Shown in pieces: positions 22,455 through 35,273 of a DNA stretch of 64,000 bases; position 1 is the stretch's first letter; every line of letters starts with the position of its first letter. Origin of the DNA: Gavia stellata (taxonomy: Eukaryota; Chordata; Aves; Gaviiformes; Gaviidae); assembly GCF_030936135.1 (NCBI RefSeq), contig NW_026776880.1, positions 87,105 to 151,104 of the forward strand, in the 5' to 3' direction. The notes beneath the pieces were generated by a model. That model saw nothing but the letters and a program-made list of their open reading frames with translations. It had not been told where the DNA came from and did no database searches. A program made the position numbers and the translations under genes.

Positions 22455-23577
22455 TGTATTGGGTTTGCGTGGCAGCGCTTTGGTAGCAGGGGGGGGCTAC
22501 AGGGGTGGCTTCTGCGAGAAGCTGCTAGAAGCTTCTCCTATGTCTGATAGAGCCAATGCCAGCCGACTCCAAGACGGATCTGCCACTGGCTAAGGCTGAG
22601 CTAATCAGCAACAGTGGTAGCGCCTCTGTGATAACATATTTAAGAAGGAGGGAAAAACCGGGAAGCGGCAGCCGGAGAAGAGAGGAGTGAGAATATGTGA
22701 GAGAAACAACTTTGCAGACACCAAGGTCAGTGAAGAAGGAGGGGGAGGAGAGGCTCCAGGCGCCGGAGCAGAGATTCCCCTGCAGCCCGTGGTGAAGACC
22801 ATGGTGAAGCAGGTTGTCCCCCTGCAGCCCATGGAGGTCCATGGTGGAGCAGATATCCACCTGCAGCGCAGGGAGGACCCCACGCTGGAGCAGGTGGATG
22901 CCTGAAGGAGGCTGTGACCCTGTGGGAAGCCCATGCTGGAGCAGGCTCCTGGCAGGACCTGTGGAGCCGTGGAGAGAGGAGCCCACGCTGGAGCAGGTTT
23001 GCTGGCAGGACTTGCGATCCCGCAGGGGACCCACATTGGAGCAGTCGGTTCCTGAAGGACTGCACCCCGTGGAACGGACCCATGCTGGAGCAGTTCGTGA
23101 AGAACTGCAGCCCGTGGGAAGAACCCACGTTGGAGAAGTTCGTGGAGAACTGTCTCCTGTGGGAGGGACCCCACGCTGGAGCAGGGGAAGAGTGTGAGGA
23201 GGAAGGAGCGGCAGAAACAACGTGTGATGAACTGACCGCAACCCCCATTCCCCATCCCCCTGTGCCGCTCGGGGGGGAAGAGGTTCGGGAGTGAAGTTGA
23301 GCCCGGGAAGAAGGGAGGGGTGGGGGGAAGGTGTTGCTTTTTAAGATTTGGTTTTACTTCTCATTATCCTACTCTGATTTTGATTGGTAATAAATTAAAC
23401 TAATTTCCCCAAGTCAAGTCTATTTTGCCCATGATGGTAATTGGTGAGTGATCTCCCTATGTCCTTATCTTGACCTACGAGCCTTTTCCTCATATTTTCT
23501 CTCCCCTGTCCAGCTGAGGAAGGGGAGTGAGTGAGCAGCTGTGTGGTGATTAGTCCGGCTGGGCTTAAACCACGACA
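22455..23577 (+). mobile_element. LTR-like element with internal minisatellite
   Basis: It begins TGTATTGGGTTTGCGTGGCAG and ends GGGCTTAAACCACGACA, the same end as the solo LTR at 6836. A CTGATAGAGCCAATGCCAGC / CCACTGGCTAAGGCTGAGC block lies near the start and a TAATAAATTAAAC motif near 23388. Between about 22790 and 23190 an irregular 50-60 bp repeat recurs, each unit carrying a variant of CCCACGCTGGAGCAG. I recall similar elements in many bird genomes. It lies inside the intron before the last syntabulin exon. Confidence 0.7.
22790..23190 (+). repeat. Degenerate 50-60 bp minisatellite
   Basis: About seven imperfect units, each with a CACGCTGGAGCAG-like core and a CTGCAGCCCGTGG-like spacer. 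They lie inside the LTR-like element and keep a partly open frame on both strands by chance of the repeat length. Confidence 0.7.
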
Positions 23578-23714
23578 CTAGAGTCACCAACCTCGCCACA
23601 CAGCCAGCAGCCTTGTGGGCTGTGCTCTGATCCTGGACATTCTGAGGTGCAAGTGCTGGCTCTAGGTAAGGTCCAACCAGTGCAGCGCTTAACATCTCAC
23701 CTACTGCCTCCCCC

Positions 23715-24438
23715 TGGAGGAAATGGAAAGCTGGAGGCTGGAAAGCTGCCCGGCAGAAAAGGACCTGGGGCTGTTGATCGACAGCCGGCTGAAGATGAGC
23801 CAGCAGTGTGCCCAGGTGGCCAAGGCGGCCAACGCCATCCTGGCCTGTATCAGAAATGGTGTGCCCAGCAGGAGTAGGGAGGTGATCGTGCCCCTGTACT
23901 CGGTGCTGGTGAGGCCGCACCTCGAATGCTGTGTTCAGTTGTGGGCCCCTCACTACAAGAAGGACATTGAGGTGCTGGAGCGTGCCCAGAGAAGGAAGGG
24001 CAAGGAATCTGGTGAGGGGTCTGGAGCACAAGCCTGATGAAGAGCGGCTGAGGGAGCTGGGGTTGTTCAGTCTGGAGAAGAGGAGGCTGAGGGGAGACCT
24101 CATCGCTCTCTACAGCTACCTGAAAGGGGGTTGCGGAGAGGTGGATGTTGGTCTCTTCTTCCAGGTGACAAGTGATAGGATAAGAGGAAATGGCCTCAAG
24201 TTGCGCCAGGGGAGGTTCAGGTTGGATATTAGGAAAAACTTCTATACTGAGAAAGTGGTGAAGCATTGGAACAGGCTGCCCAGGGAGGTGGTGGAGTCAC
24301 CATCGCCGGAGGTGTTCAAGGAATGTGTGGATGTGGCATTGTGGGACACGGTTTAGTGGGCATGGTGGTGTGGGGTTGATGGTTGGACTTGATGATCTTA
24401 CAGGTCATTTCCAACCTTAATGATTCTGTGATTCTATG
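23715..24438 (+). mobile_element. CR1 LINE 3' end
   Basis: The sense translation gives the CR1 RT C-terminus ([40 protein letters not shown], then [14 protein letters not shown] after LECCVQLW) with frameshifts. The 3' untranslated end and terminal ATTCTGTGATTCTATGA repeats at 24422-24438 follow. It is 5'-truncated, as usual for CR1, and lies in the intron of the syntabulin copy. Confidence 0.92.
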
Positions 24439-25333
24439 AAATGAGGAACTGCTGCCTGGATGCGTCCCCCGTGCCTGCCAGCAGCTCGTCACGTACAGCC
24501 AGAGCCAACACCGGCCTCAGACAGCAGGAGGGCTCGGGGCTGCAGGCACCTGGCTTGCTTTGCACCCACCCAGCCCAGCGTGGAGCCAGAGGCTGCTGCC
24601 TTGACTTGCAAGCAAGTGGGGAGAGGGGGCCCTTACTGAGATCCAGCCCTCCCAGATGCAGAGGTCGGGCTATCCCGAGCTGGTCCAAGTTGTCCCTGGG
24701 ACTCTGCCTTGGGGCTCCACTCAAACACCCCTTTGTGCCCGCTTGGGCTGTGTGTGCTGGAGAGCCAGCTCTCAGAGTGCAGCTTTAGCAAAAGAGATGA
24801 CGTCTGTTGCTGTGGAATGCACGTTGTCGCTTCTTTGCTCAGCATCCATACAAAGGGCTCTTGCAAAAAATTCAGTATCTAAGCGACAAAACCACAAGCG
24901 GGCACACTGGTTTGTGTAAGAGCTTTTCTTTCATTAGGGGAGAAGGGGGACAGCTGTAGTCATATTTCACTGAGTAAGGCAGAACAGGAGACTAAGCTAA
25001 GACATGCCTGCAGGTAGAAACTGGTTTATGTAGAAAAGGTCTCAATGCTAAATCAGACTGGTAAAAAATGACCCTTTAAAAATATTCTGCTAGGGAAGTT
25101 CAAAAAAGGGAAAAAGAGACAGCCATATTCATAACTAAACTGCATGGTACGTATTCACGGAGCACGCTATGAAACCTGAAATATCTGAAACCAACCAAAT
25201 CAGATTGATCACATTTCAAATTTCTTAATGAAGACTTTATGTGGCCAAGAAATGAGTAAAAACATTCAGGATTCCCACCCCTAAATGCTCCTGCATAAAT
25301 CTTTCTGCCTCTGATTTCTGAAGTGAAATATAC
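24439..25333. other. Intron of syntabulin copy, nothing else recognised
   Basis: No repeat or exon was recognised between the CR1 3' end and the splice donor at 25333. Confidence 0.45.
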
Positions 25334-25467
25334 CTTTCTTTAAGTCTGCCCTCAGATTCCTTCAGCTTTGTTTTCAAATGCCGTACTGTAACTTCTTTCT
25401 GCTGCAGAGAATTTAAATACTGCTCTGGATTTTCTGGCTTCATGCTGTGATTGTCACCACAAGAAAT
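25334..25467 (-). pseudogene. SYBU: Syntabulin copy, coiled-coil entry exon with lost acceptor
   Basis: The minus-strand translation reads CGDNHSMKPENPEQYL, then LQQKEVTVRHLKTKLKESEG, matching syntabulin just ahead of its coiled coil. The donor (AAAG|GTATAT) at 25333 is good and joins in phase 2 to the last exon to give the expected LKEREVEIEEL. At the other end, where an acceptor AG is expected after a long pyrimidine run, the sequence reads CTTGTCAC. No AG precedes the conserved block, so normal splicing would fail or use the downstream CACAG and lose six residues. This supports decay. Confidence 0.75.
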
Positions 25468-25499
25468 GGTGACAAGAAAAAAAAACAAACATCACATGA

Positions 25500-28400
25500 C
25501 ATCACTCCTACAGTTCTTCAGTCCTGGCAAAAAGAAAAACATCCCATAGACTGATACAAAGCTTGACTCATTTGGGGCTCCTCAGTGTCCGCACTAGTGA
25601 CTCCCTCTGGCAAATCAAAGTACTTGAGGAAATGGCTGATTTGTGGCTATAGTGCAAAATCTGCTATTTATTGTACTTGTTTTCAGTGTAGGGAGACATT
25701 TAACTTTAAAACACCCAGCCAACCCCTCACCCTAAACAGGTGTGGTGTGCCCAAGGGCAGGCAGCCGGGCCACCGGCAAAGGCACCCAGCTGCAGACACG
25801 GTCAGGTGAGGTAGTGTAGGGACTGCGTTCAGCTCCACATGTCAGGTAGGAAGCTGAGCACCCTGAAACCTAGATTCATCCTGTCTAGCTTTAGGTGCGC
25901 ATCTGATAATGCTTGGCTGTTAAGAGAGAGAGAGGGAAACAGCAGCAGTGTGGTGGCAATTTCTTCTCTGCAATACGGGTTGCATGCTCTGACAGGTATC
26001 TGTTTTCTTTCCTGTACAGGAAACTGCACAGAGAGGTGCCTAAGGCTGGGCAGGGTGAATTTTCACCTGAGTGGATCATATTTTCTATACTACCCCAGCC
26101 AAGACTCTCCAAAGTGAAAGGACCCTTATACAAAAGAACCAGTAAATCCACATGGGAATTGATGCCATGAAACCCCATGAAGGAGCTTGCCTTGGAGTGA
26201 CAACCAACTACAAAGGGCTTTGACTAAAAGTAACCTTGAATTTTACAGTGCTGAAACAATAAAGGTTTTACAGGGGATGGAGCACCCTGTTGACTGGCGA
26301 GCCACCAATATGAGGAGTCACACCTATGCTGAGGAGCAAGTTGACCTGCACGGCAACCGAGACAGCCAATGCCACATTACCGTGCAGAGACGGTAAGTCA
26401 GTGCGCTGAACACTGGCATGCTGAAATAAAGACTTGCCTCATCACTGAGCTGCTGTCGCTTCCTTTGCGTGAGCCTGACTTGCTCCTGCTGGCTGAAGAA
26501 GCTCTGTGATTCTGGCGGACGTTAGCAGGACACAGCTGGCTTTTGCCCAGTCTTGACAAAGGGTCCTTTTCACAGGAAGCAGGTGGGCTGGCTAAGAACT
26601 TGTAGGATAAGGATCCATTATCCCGACCATAAGGGCCACGGCTGCAGGGGAAGCAACACGGTTAAGACATATTGGATTATCCTCATCACGCAACCCATTA
26701 TGCGTCTTATTTTACACACAAAGTTGTCTAAACACTAAAACAGACAGGAAACTGTGAGTGGCTGTGAAGAAAGTCAGTCCCAAAGTCATCAGCCACTGCA
26801 CGTTCTTTCACTGACTGTGGGGCACTCAGTCTGAATTACGTGATCTAGGAAAACCTCGGCCATTTTCACATTTCTCAGTGGACAGCACAATTCCCAGTGA
26901 TTCCATCAGATCATCCACGTTCCCTGAACCTCTGACTCCATTAAGTAATGAGAGAACTGCAGCCTGGACTAGTGCCAGAAGAACCACGCTTCAGCCTTTC
27001 CCAGCCAAGTCTGCATAGAGATGCCTGTCCACGGAGGTCTGCTGTAAGACTGCTTTCAAGCTCCTCAGCAAGCAGCCTGAAGGATCACAGCGTGCAGTGA
27101 AAACAGATTTTGGTTGAGCCACTGTTCTTTCCTGCCTTTGGCATACCGGCTGCTTCAGCTGCCATTGTCAGCTATTCACTTGCTTAGATATAGTTCAAAA
27201 CCCACTGTGAGCAGTCTGAAAGAGTATTAGAAAAGCACAGCCTTTTCTTTCTTCCTTCCAGTTTCCCTCGTACATATCTACCTTTCTTTTCCCACTCTTT
27301 ACTAAAGAATCGGACTGTCAGCTTTGTGCTTGACAGCAATTGGTATCTGCATTGCCCGACAGCTGCCAAAGGGCTGGGGTGCTCTGAGGACAGCTTCTCG
27401 AGGGGCATTCCTCAGTTGCTCACTTGCTTTGCCTTCTGCACTACTACGCTGCTAACTTCATCCTCTCATGCCAGTTGTTCTTCTAAACTGTAACGGAAGG
27501 GCTGTTTTCAAAAAAATATGGTAAAAGGCAAATCTAGCCAGCAAAAGAGAAAGCTTAAACATAAAAATTGAAATACCACAGAATTATGAAGCAAGCTCTC
27601 TTCTCAAAATCATCTGACTTGGTTTCCTCCCTTCTCCGAAAATGGAACCGTTTATAAGGAACAGGTGGTTGAGTGGCTGCTGCAGACCTTCATCGCACTG
27701 CTGCCGTTTGGGTCATTTTATAACCATTTCACAATGAAGTGCAGGACTGTGGCTTGTGACAACGTGGAAACGTTTCACAGCGACTTAAGCCAAACAGTTA
27801 AAAGAGAACATATTGCAAAGGAGACATCTCTTTCCACTCGGTACAGTACAGCATCAACTCTTGTGTGAGGCAGAATTTGCCCAGACTGTGCGTAACACAG
27901 CCATGCATTGGAAGGAGCATTCTTACAGAGGACTTCTGTCCAATTAAGTAGGTCAGTATGCTCTAACGTAAAGTTATATTTAAATGCACAATAATCTATG
28001 AAATGATACATCATCTTACTGCAAGTAAGGTGATTTTAGGGCTTCATATTATATCTAGTATTGCTTTTTCCCCCAGCCAGTACCTTTACTTTTTAGGTAT
28101 AACCTAGAGAGCACTTAAGTAACATTTATTTTTCCAACAGTCTCATGACACAGACAGGAAACTGCTCATTAAGCATCATTCTGCCAACCTCTGTACACTG
28201 GGGCACGCTGCGACCTTGGAGACGTGTGTGCCTTAAGCACAGGGCTATCCCACTGCCAGTCCCAGCCTGCCTGCCAGCTCTTCCACAAAGGGCAGGAAAC
28301 CAGTCCTGTATGTTTGAACTCTTTGGTTTTGGTCTCCAAACACAGCATTTGTATTTTTTTTTCTTCTTTCTCATATCACAGTTCTCATCAACATAAGTAC

Positions 28401-28540
28401 TGCCCGAGAGCACAGCATCACCCAAATTGTTTTAAAACTCACAATACTGCTATTGTCTGTATTAGCTGCAAGACCTTACAGAGTAGTCTACATCTGCACT
28501 AGTGACGCTTGCACTATTCACGAAAGATTGCTTTGCTTAC
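25500..28540. other. No exon recognised; missing syntabulin exons expected here
   Basis: Full-length syntabulin has a Ser/Gly-rich segment between the two flanking exons. I could not find it on the minus strand here. An AATAAA with an LTR-like GACTTGCCTC follower occurs at about 26425, too weak to call an LTR. Confidence 0.4.
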
Positions 28541-28643
28541 TTGAGAGAAAAAGAAGATCTTTTGCTTCCAGCAGCAGACACATGGACTTCAGGCGCTGAA
28601 ATACCGCCCATGCTGCCTGAAGCACTGAAATCGGCTTCACTCC
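28541..28643 (-). pseudogene. SYBU: Syntabulin copy, Ser-rich N-terminal exon
   Basis: A 103-bp minus-strand exon with acceptor (CCTTGCCAG) and donor (GTAAGC) reads GSEADFSASGSMGGISAPEV, then HVSAAGSKRSS, closely matching the corresponding syntabulin segment. It ends in phase 2, compatible with direct joining to the exon at 25467. The sites look intact. It is assigned to the same decaying copy because the order and strand agree. Confidence 0.75.
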
Positions 28644-30214
28644 CTGGCAAGGAAAAGGGAAGAGTAAAAACATGATGATAACTCAAAGTCTGTTTTCAAA
28701 ATAACAATGAATCACAAGCATCCTTCCTTTGTCCGTCCTGAGTGAATTTTAGAAGTCGCATGAATTTTCAAACATCCCTGAGGACAAGCGCTGGGCTTGT
28801 TCCAGATTTTCAACATGTCTTCAGATCTGGCACTTCAACAAGAGCAGAAAAAAACATTTGAACACAAAACCCTCACACTACAGAAACCATTTTAGGATGT
28901 AGCTAGGAACATTTGTTGTGACAACCTGTTTGCTTTCTCACAGCCATCAGCACGTGAATGAGGCTGCTCACGTGGCTCCTTCAGAAGCCCAGTGATTCGG
29001 AACACACAATTGTGATGTCAAATGAGAACCAAACATAGAGTGAAGGCATCTAAAACACAACCTCCCCAGGATTTAGGTATCTAGGTACATAAACGCAAGT
29101 AAAATCCCAGTGTTTAAAGGGGCCAAATGTTCAAAATGCCACTACTATCTCTCTGCAAAGACCTGCTTAGGTCTTTATGGTCAAGCTTCCACTTTTGAGC
29201 CCAGTAACCACCACTTACCCCATGGCCTTATACCACAGTGGAATCAAGTAAGTGAGATGTGCATGACTAAGATAAAGACATTCCCTTTGCTTTCTATGCC
29301 TACATATAAATACAGATACGTAAACAGAAGGAACGTACAGACATATCTACTCAACACTGCTCAAAAAATATTAAAAGGAATCGCTCTGAGGGAAACAAAA
29401 ACTTTTAGGGAAGTAATTTGGCCACCAAAAAACAAAGTTCAGCGAACACTGAAACTATTTATGATTTGAAGTCAAACATGGACAGAAAATGGAAAACCAG
29501 AATTTTCTTTCTGTCTGAAACGACAGTTTAATTTTGAAAACTGTCAAATTTCTTTCTTCTTTTAAAAAGGGGTGAAAACATTAAAAAATCTCCCCAGTCA
29601 TTCTAAATATTTTAGGTTGAGTATCATCTTTGCTCAGTCTGAAACAGAGGTTTTCTTTAATGTATTGATTTGGCAGCAAAGCCCCGAATCAGTTAGTCCC
29701 ATAGTTCCACTTTGAACATAACAAGGTGTCAGACAAAAAAAAAAAATAGGGGATGTAAAGGAAAATAGAAAAAGAAATAATCTACCAATTCCTGAGTAAA
29801 CATTGTTCAGAAAACAGTTCCAATCCCAGGATTCTCATTAAAAAGGCGTTAATAACCTGCAGGAATCCCAAAAATGTCAACAACAATTATAACAGGATTA
29901 CAGGGCACTGTTTAGGAAGGGAGATGACGGGAATTTGTGTATTCTAAGATAAAAAGAAATACTGGCCACAGTTTGTCACAAGGAGGAGGAATACAGCTGG
30001 AAAACTGTGAAGAAAACCAGGTAACAGCAACACAGGATTCTGGCTGTGATGCGTGTTATTTCATGAAAAATGACTTGAAATAAAATCTGATGGTCGGTGG
30101 GAGTTGTGCATAGTAAAATGTAGCTGGAGTAGGTTTGGAATATTTGAACCAGAGAATCAGAAAGCTGTTTTAAACACTGGCATAAATAATGAAGATTGTA
30201 GTTTACAAGCAGAG

Positions 30215-30236
30215 CACACACACACACACACACACA
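30215..30236. repeat. (CA)n microsatellite
   Basis: An uninterrupted run of CA dinucleotides. Confidence 0.95.
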
Positions 30237-30940
30237 AATCTCCTAAGGGAAGATTCATAATGGCCTCTTTCATATGCACAGTATTTCTTTCTGTGGAGGT
30301 GGAACTGGCTGAAAGTCACAGAAAACAGTCAGAAAGAGCAGAAAATTTGCTGCAGTAAATACCCAAATTGCAAACCATGTTCTAGCTTGACCTCACACCT
30401 ATTTTAAAACAAATACTTAAGAGTGCGCAGTGTGTGTAGCATCGGCTTCTCTTTTTTGACTCATCTTCCAGACTGGATTAGCAGAGGAGAGAAAAAAAAA
30501 CCTGCTTGAATATACAAAAAGGAATTTTTTTGACTAAAGATCACAGCTATTGCCATCTTCCATACCTGCCTCAACTCTGACCTCAAAACCCCAGGGCCCT
30601 TCTTATGCCAGAACTCAGCCATCTTTTCCAGATGCAGGAGCACGTCCCCACAATCCCCACGAGACCTGCATCTCTACCAAAAGGCATGTGGAGCTAAAAG
30701 ATGAATTGGCTGGCATGGGTCTCACCCTGTCCAGCAGCCCGGCGGCTCAGGCGCTCCCTGCAAAAGTCCCATCTCTGCATCCCCTACTCACTCAGCTTTG
30801 CAGTCGGAGCCGTGGCTTTCTCATGGACCAAGCGTGAGGCTAAGCTCGAGGTGGCAGGCATCCTGAGGCGAGAACCTCCCTTTAACGGTGGGCATCCCAC
30901 TTTCTGTACATCTGGAGCAGTATCGAGACCATCAATGGGC

Positions 30941-30962
30941 CAGAGAGAGAGAGAGAGAGAGA
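30941..30962. repeat. (GA)n microsatellite
   Basis: An uninterrupted run of GA dinucleotides. Confidence 0.95.
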
Positions 30963-33900
30963 AAGGAGTTATGGTGTGCCTGCTGGGAACTCGGCTTCAA
31001 ACCCTCAATAAAACCGTTACTGAATGATATGAAGTGGAACAGCTTCCCTGGAGCAGACTCCCCACATCCCCTCAGCCTGCCAAGCAGCCTGCTGTTAGGG
31101 CACCCTTCTCCTCTGTCCTCAAGTCCATCCTCCAAGAGGCAAACACATCTAAATAGAAGTTTCTTTTCCCTTTACTGAACTAAGTAAAAGGGATCTCTTT
31201 TTATTTTTTTTTTTTTTCTGTGAGGAAGGAGATAAGTACCTAACTGCGGAAGATTTGTGCCCGACACCCTGAATTGCAGGTGGCCTGTGCCGCCAGCCCA
31301 GGGCTGAGCAGTTCATTGTTTAGGACAGATGGGATTCAGGCTTTTGCCTTTTACTTGCCCATTCCTCCTTTGTAACTTGCTGACTTCTTTTTTGCATTCT
31401 CCATTTTTGCTGTGACGTCTGGGTGCTTCCTGCAGCCTGAGAGTCTTCTGAACAAAAGGAGATACATGTCTTGAGAGGCCACAGCCCAACCACGAATTGC
31501 CTACGTCTCCACTAAGCAACAGCAGCCATTTTGAGACAGGGGTGGCTCATAAATATTGCAACACAGAATTAAAAGATCATTTTTCCAGGCCACTTTAATA
31601 CAACAGGAACTTGTAGATTTGGGTTCAAAAATACAAAACACTTTAAAGCCGAAACACTCTTTGTAGGTGCTACTTTGCTTATTCTCGTTTGAAAGAAATG
31701 CTTGGCTATTTGAACATGTTTTCCACATCAATTCAACTAAATTGGTTTAAATTCAAACTTTAAAATCTAAAACGTATAAAAATCCAAACTAAAAAAATAG
31801 CACTATGCTACTAATTTTTACCAAATTTTTAAGCATCTTTTGCTCAAAATATTTATATTCCGATTATATTCTAATATTACCTCTTGGAAGCTACAGAGCA
31901 CCTTTTTCACTTCAGTGCAATTTAGTTAGCTTATGTCCTAAAAATAATTCATTCCTGCTGACTAACAAAGCTCATGGTGCGAAATGAGATGATACAGAAA
32001 TTTCCCTGTGCAATGCTAGGCGCCTTGGGCAGCGGTCCTCAGAAACAGGACAAAAAAACAGAGAGTGCCTAAGCTTATTACGGATCAACGGAAGAGGAAA
32101 AGGCATCTAATTAGACCTACTTGAAAGATCCAAGCGTGATCTTCAAACACAAACTTTCTTCTGCAGCTGAATGCCCAAGACTGACTTTCTGTTCAACGAA
32201 AAAAAACCCCAAATAAACCTCCCTAAAAAAAGGAGAAATAGAAGAGACAGAGACTGTACTTGGCTTCCATAAGGGCTAACAGCAGAGCTGTCAGAGACCT
32301 GATGAGGACCACAGGAGACTGGGGTGGGATTCATCTGACTAAACACAGATGTCTCTAACGTAGACACCCACGTCTGAGCCAACCTCGGTCCCATTTATAG
32401 ACAACAGAGAGTTACTCAGTAGAACCAGTGAGTTCAAGGCACTGCTTACCTTATCCTAAAGTAAATGCTTACATATTTGGGCAGAAAGACCGCACACTAG
32501 ACTCACTGATTTTATTTGTTATATCTCCTTTAAAACAAAATAGGACCTCAGTCCACTTCCGCAGGCGGAGACAATTACAGCTACATTACAGATACACAAC
32601 TGAGGTCAGACAAATGACAGTCCATCTCTGCTCTATCCAATTTGGCTCAAGACCGTGAATTTACATCTCCCTCACCTCCCAACAGCTCCCGTAACCCCCA
32701 GGAGAAGGGAAATGGCAGATTCACCTCTTAAAGCTCTTCCACTTAGGAAGTGGAAAGAGAGACAGTCCCCACCCACAGCCCACAGCTCCTGAACGTCATC
32801 TGAGACCTGTAGATTCAAATGTCACCTCTTCTAAATCACAAACACGGAGGGGTTTATGCCAGAGAGAGGAGCTCCAACGGGATCCACTGGCTGTGCTGGG
32901 TCCGTTGAGCCACCTGGGAGGGACCACTCACAAACTGCCACCGGAACCCAAACGTTCTGAAGCGTGCGGGGGAGGGCGGGGCTATGCAAATGACGGACCC
33001 CCCAACAGCCGCATCCACCCCCCACCACCCACCAGACTTCACAGTGCTGGTGCCTTCCAGACCTCACAGCTCCAACTGCTACAACACACCACACCTTCCC
33101 AGGGTGACGCCCCTCCATGCCCAACTCCAGGACGCAAGCTTTGAGGATAGCACGGGCTTGAACCCGGACATGGCGTCCTCGCTCCTGGAGGGCGAGATAT
33201 GCGTGTTCATCTCCCTCTGAAAGAGGAAAAAATAACTTTAGAAACCCTCAACCTGACACGACAATAGCTTTAACTCATTTAAACCAGACACAGAAGATGT
33301 TTCTATGAACTTCTGATCCTAGTATTTAGGAACAAAAATACAGGCTTTAGACAAGTATGATTAGTTGAAGGAAATCACGCCAGATAATCTCAATGCCACT
33401 TTCAAGAGGATTTCATATTGAAGCAAGCTGGGAGGGGATTTTGTCAGCTAGGAATCCATCAGCAAGCACTTCAGTCTTTAAGGGAACTGATTTTGGAACA
33501 CTGAAGGGATATTTTTAATGATAAAACCATTTACTCTAAACAGGAGAAGATCATTCATTGTACACTCACACTCTGCTATTCACACACCCCTCCCTCCCCG
33601 CCCTTTTTTATTAATTAAAACCAAGTTCCACTAAGCAGTATTTCCAATGGAAGGCAAATGTGGGTAAGCCTTCCAGAAATACAGGCAGCTCAAATAAGTT
33701 GTCCTCCAGTCCCACAGAGAGCATCCCAAAAGAAGACTGAGCTCCCCAACATGCCTTGCACAACTGCAACCCCTCCGCAGGAAGCCCAAAGAGAAACATG
33801 ATGCTTTTGAAAAATCCCAGTCCTCCGCACTTGATGGTGTCAGAGCAAAAGTCTGGACAAGAACAAGAGCCCCACTTGAGGCTCTTCCATAAACGGCATT

Positions 33901-34879
33901 CTCAAGCCGAGATCCTCGAGAACACGACCTTGCTGCTCGCTCTCTTCCCCTACAGAGCCTGAAGGAGCTGCCCAACGGCTCAGGCAATCACCATTTTCAA
34001 GAGAGGCAGAGTCCAGCAGTATGTAAGGCTGCCAGATCCAGAGACATCTCCTGTATGGATCCTTCCCCTGACATACAGGCCCATGCTGGCCAGTCTGGTA
34101 TTTATGACTGGAGCTGAAGTGCTCTGGAAGGTCTGCACACACTGGCCACGGAAAAGCTCTGCTCAGTGCTACCAGATGATTTCTAGTCAAATTCAGCAAC
34201 AGAAAGACAAACGGGGAGAGGCCACAGTCCCGCGTGCAAAGGGAGCAGAGAACAAAACAAAAGATACCGGGGGCAATTCTGGAAGCAGCAACTGGCCGTC
34301 TGGCAGACGCATTTTTGCCCTCACCTGGTTCAGGTTTTGGGGGGAAGATCTCCGAACCAAAGTCTTCTTTAAGCAACTCCAGCAGGTGGAGAGGAAGGCA
34401 GTTGGGAATGGGGACGAGTTAGCCGTGTCACAGGGAGAAGAACTGCAGGAATAGAATGACAAGCGTTAGAACCACAAACAGCCAGGGGAATGTCCTAAGA
34501 GAAATCAAACTAGAGCAGTCTTCAGCCTCACCAAGATGAAAAGAAAGGACAGGAGGAAAGAGGTCAGGAGGCAGGCAGGGAGATTCCCAGTTTTGAGTTG
34601 TATGTAGATGATCTTCAAACAAATCCTTTGTCTCCTTTTTAAACAAAAAGAATGATATTGAGCAGGAATGTACATGTGGGACAAGGAAGCAAGGACTGAG
34701 TTCAGCAGGCTGGATCAAAGCAGTCAGGGAACTTGTTTCAGAATTCAGAAAGAACTTGCCCATGCAACTGAAGTCCTATCTCAGAGCAAGAACTTCCGAC
34801 ATCTTCTACCTCTGACTTTGCAGATTTGTTAGTGAGCTACAGAAAACATTTCCCCAAAGAACTGGAGTCAGGCAGCTGC

Positions 34880-35095
34880 ACAGCTATAGCCTAATGGGTT
34901 TGACATCAGTAGTATGCAAGGCTCTGGAGAATTTGCAAAGGAAAGAATTAATCAACACCATCAAACTAAGCAGATGGAGTCCTACGTGCATTCACTTAAG
35001 AAGGAGCATGCCTGACTGACCTGCGTCTTTTCTCTGACTAAATGACAGACTGACTATCTCATTACAAGAAACAGAGTAGCTATAATTGTGCAAGT
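34880..35095 (+). mobile_element. Old LINE reverse-transcriptase scrap (CR1-like)
   Basis: The sequence around 34900-35030 resembles the CR1 RT segment between the SLTSV motif and the conserved 'SQHGF...SCLTNL' region (here GFDISS, VCKALEN, then HACLTDL in shifting frames). Many substitutions indicate age. Confidence 0.4.
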
Positions 35096-35179
35096 CAGAA
35101 AAGTGGCATGATCTGCAGGGAAGGGGGCAACAAATCTACTCCTATAGCCTAAAAATACTGTATAAAAGTTCTGACCTAC

Positions 35180-35273
35180 CTTTCAGAAAAAAGGATTCAG
35201 ATTCTCTCTGTCACTTTCAGGACTGGATGAAATAGTCCTTGGGCCATCTGGTTTTGAGGAGGAGGAGGAGGAC
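35180..35273 (-). pseudogene. Possible remnant of an upstream syntabulin exon
   Basis: On the minus strand, an acceptor (CTCTTCAG) and a donor (AAAG|GTAGGT) enclose a Ser-rich segment with PRTISSSPESD. This is faintly like the SARTVSSNSFCSDD part of syntabulin as I recall it. An in-frame stop near the donor would break it. The match is too short to be sure. Confidence 0.25.

Larger units (their letters stand above)
28644..34879. other. No gene recognised; two microsatellites
   Basis: No exon or transposon could be supported. A (CA)n run lies at 30215-30236 and a (GA)n run at 30941-30962, with a T-rich run near 31200. An unspliced open frame at 32984-33220 ends in an acidic stretch (LNPDMASSLLEGEI) that I do not recognise. 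Confidence 0.45.

Noticed and set aside
22790..23190. CRISPR-like repeat-spacer pattern
   Set aside because: Units are irregular, spacers are similar to one another, and the stretch lies within an avian LTR-like element.
26400..26480. Possible LTR end with AATAAA and GACTTGCCTC
   Set aside because: There are no terminal inverted repeats, polypurine tract or second copy in the window to support it.
32984..33220. 78-codon frame ending in an acidic stretch
   Set aside because: No splice-consistent neighbours and no recognisable domain. It is listed only as part of an unannotated stretch.
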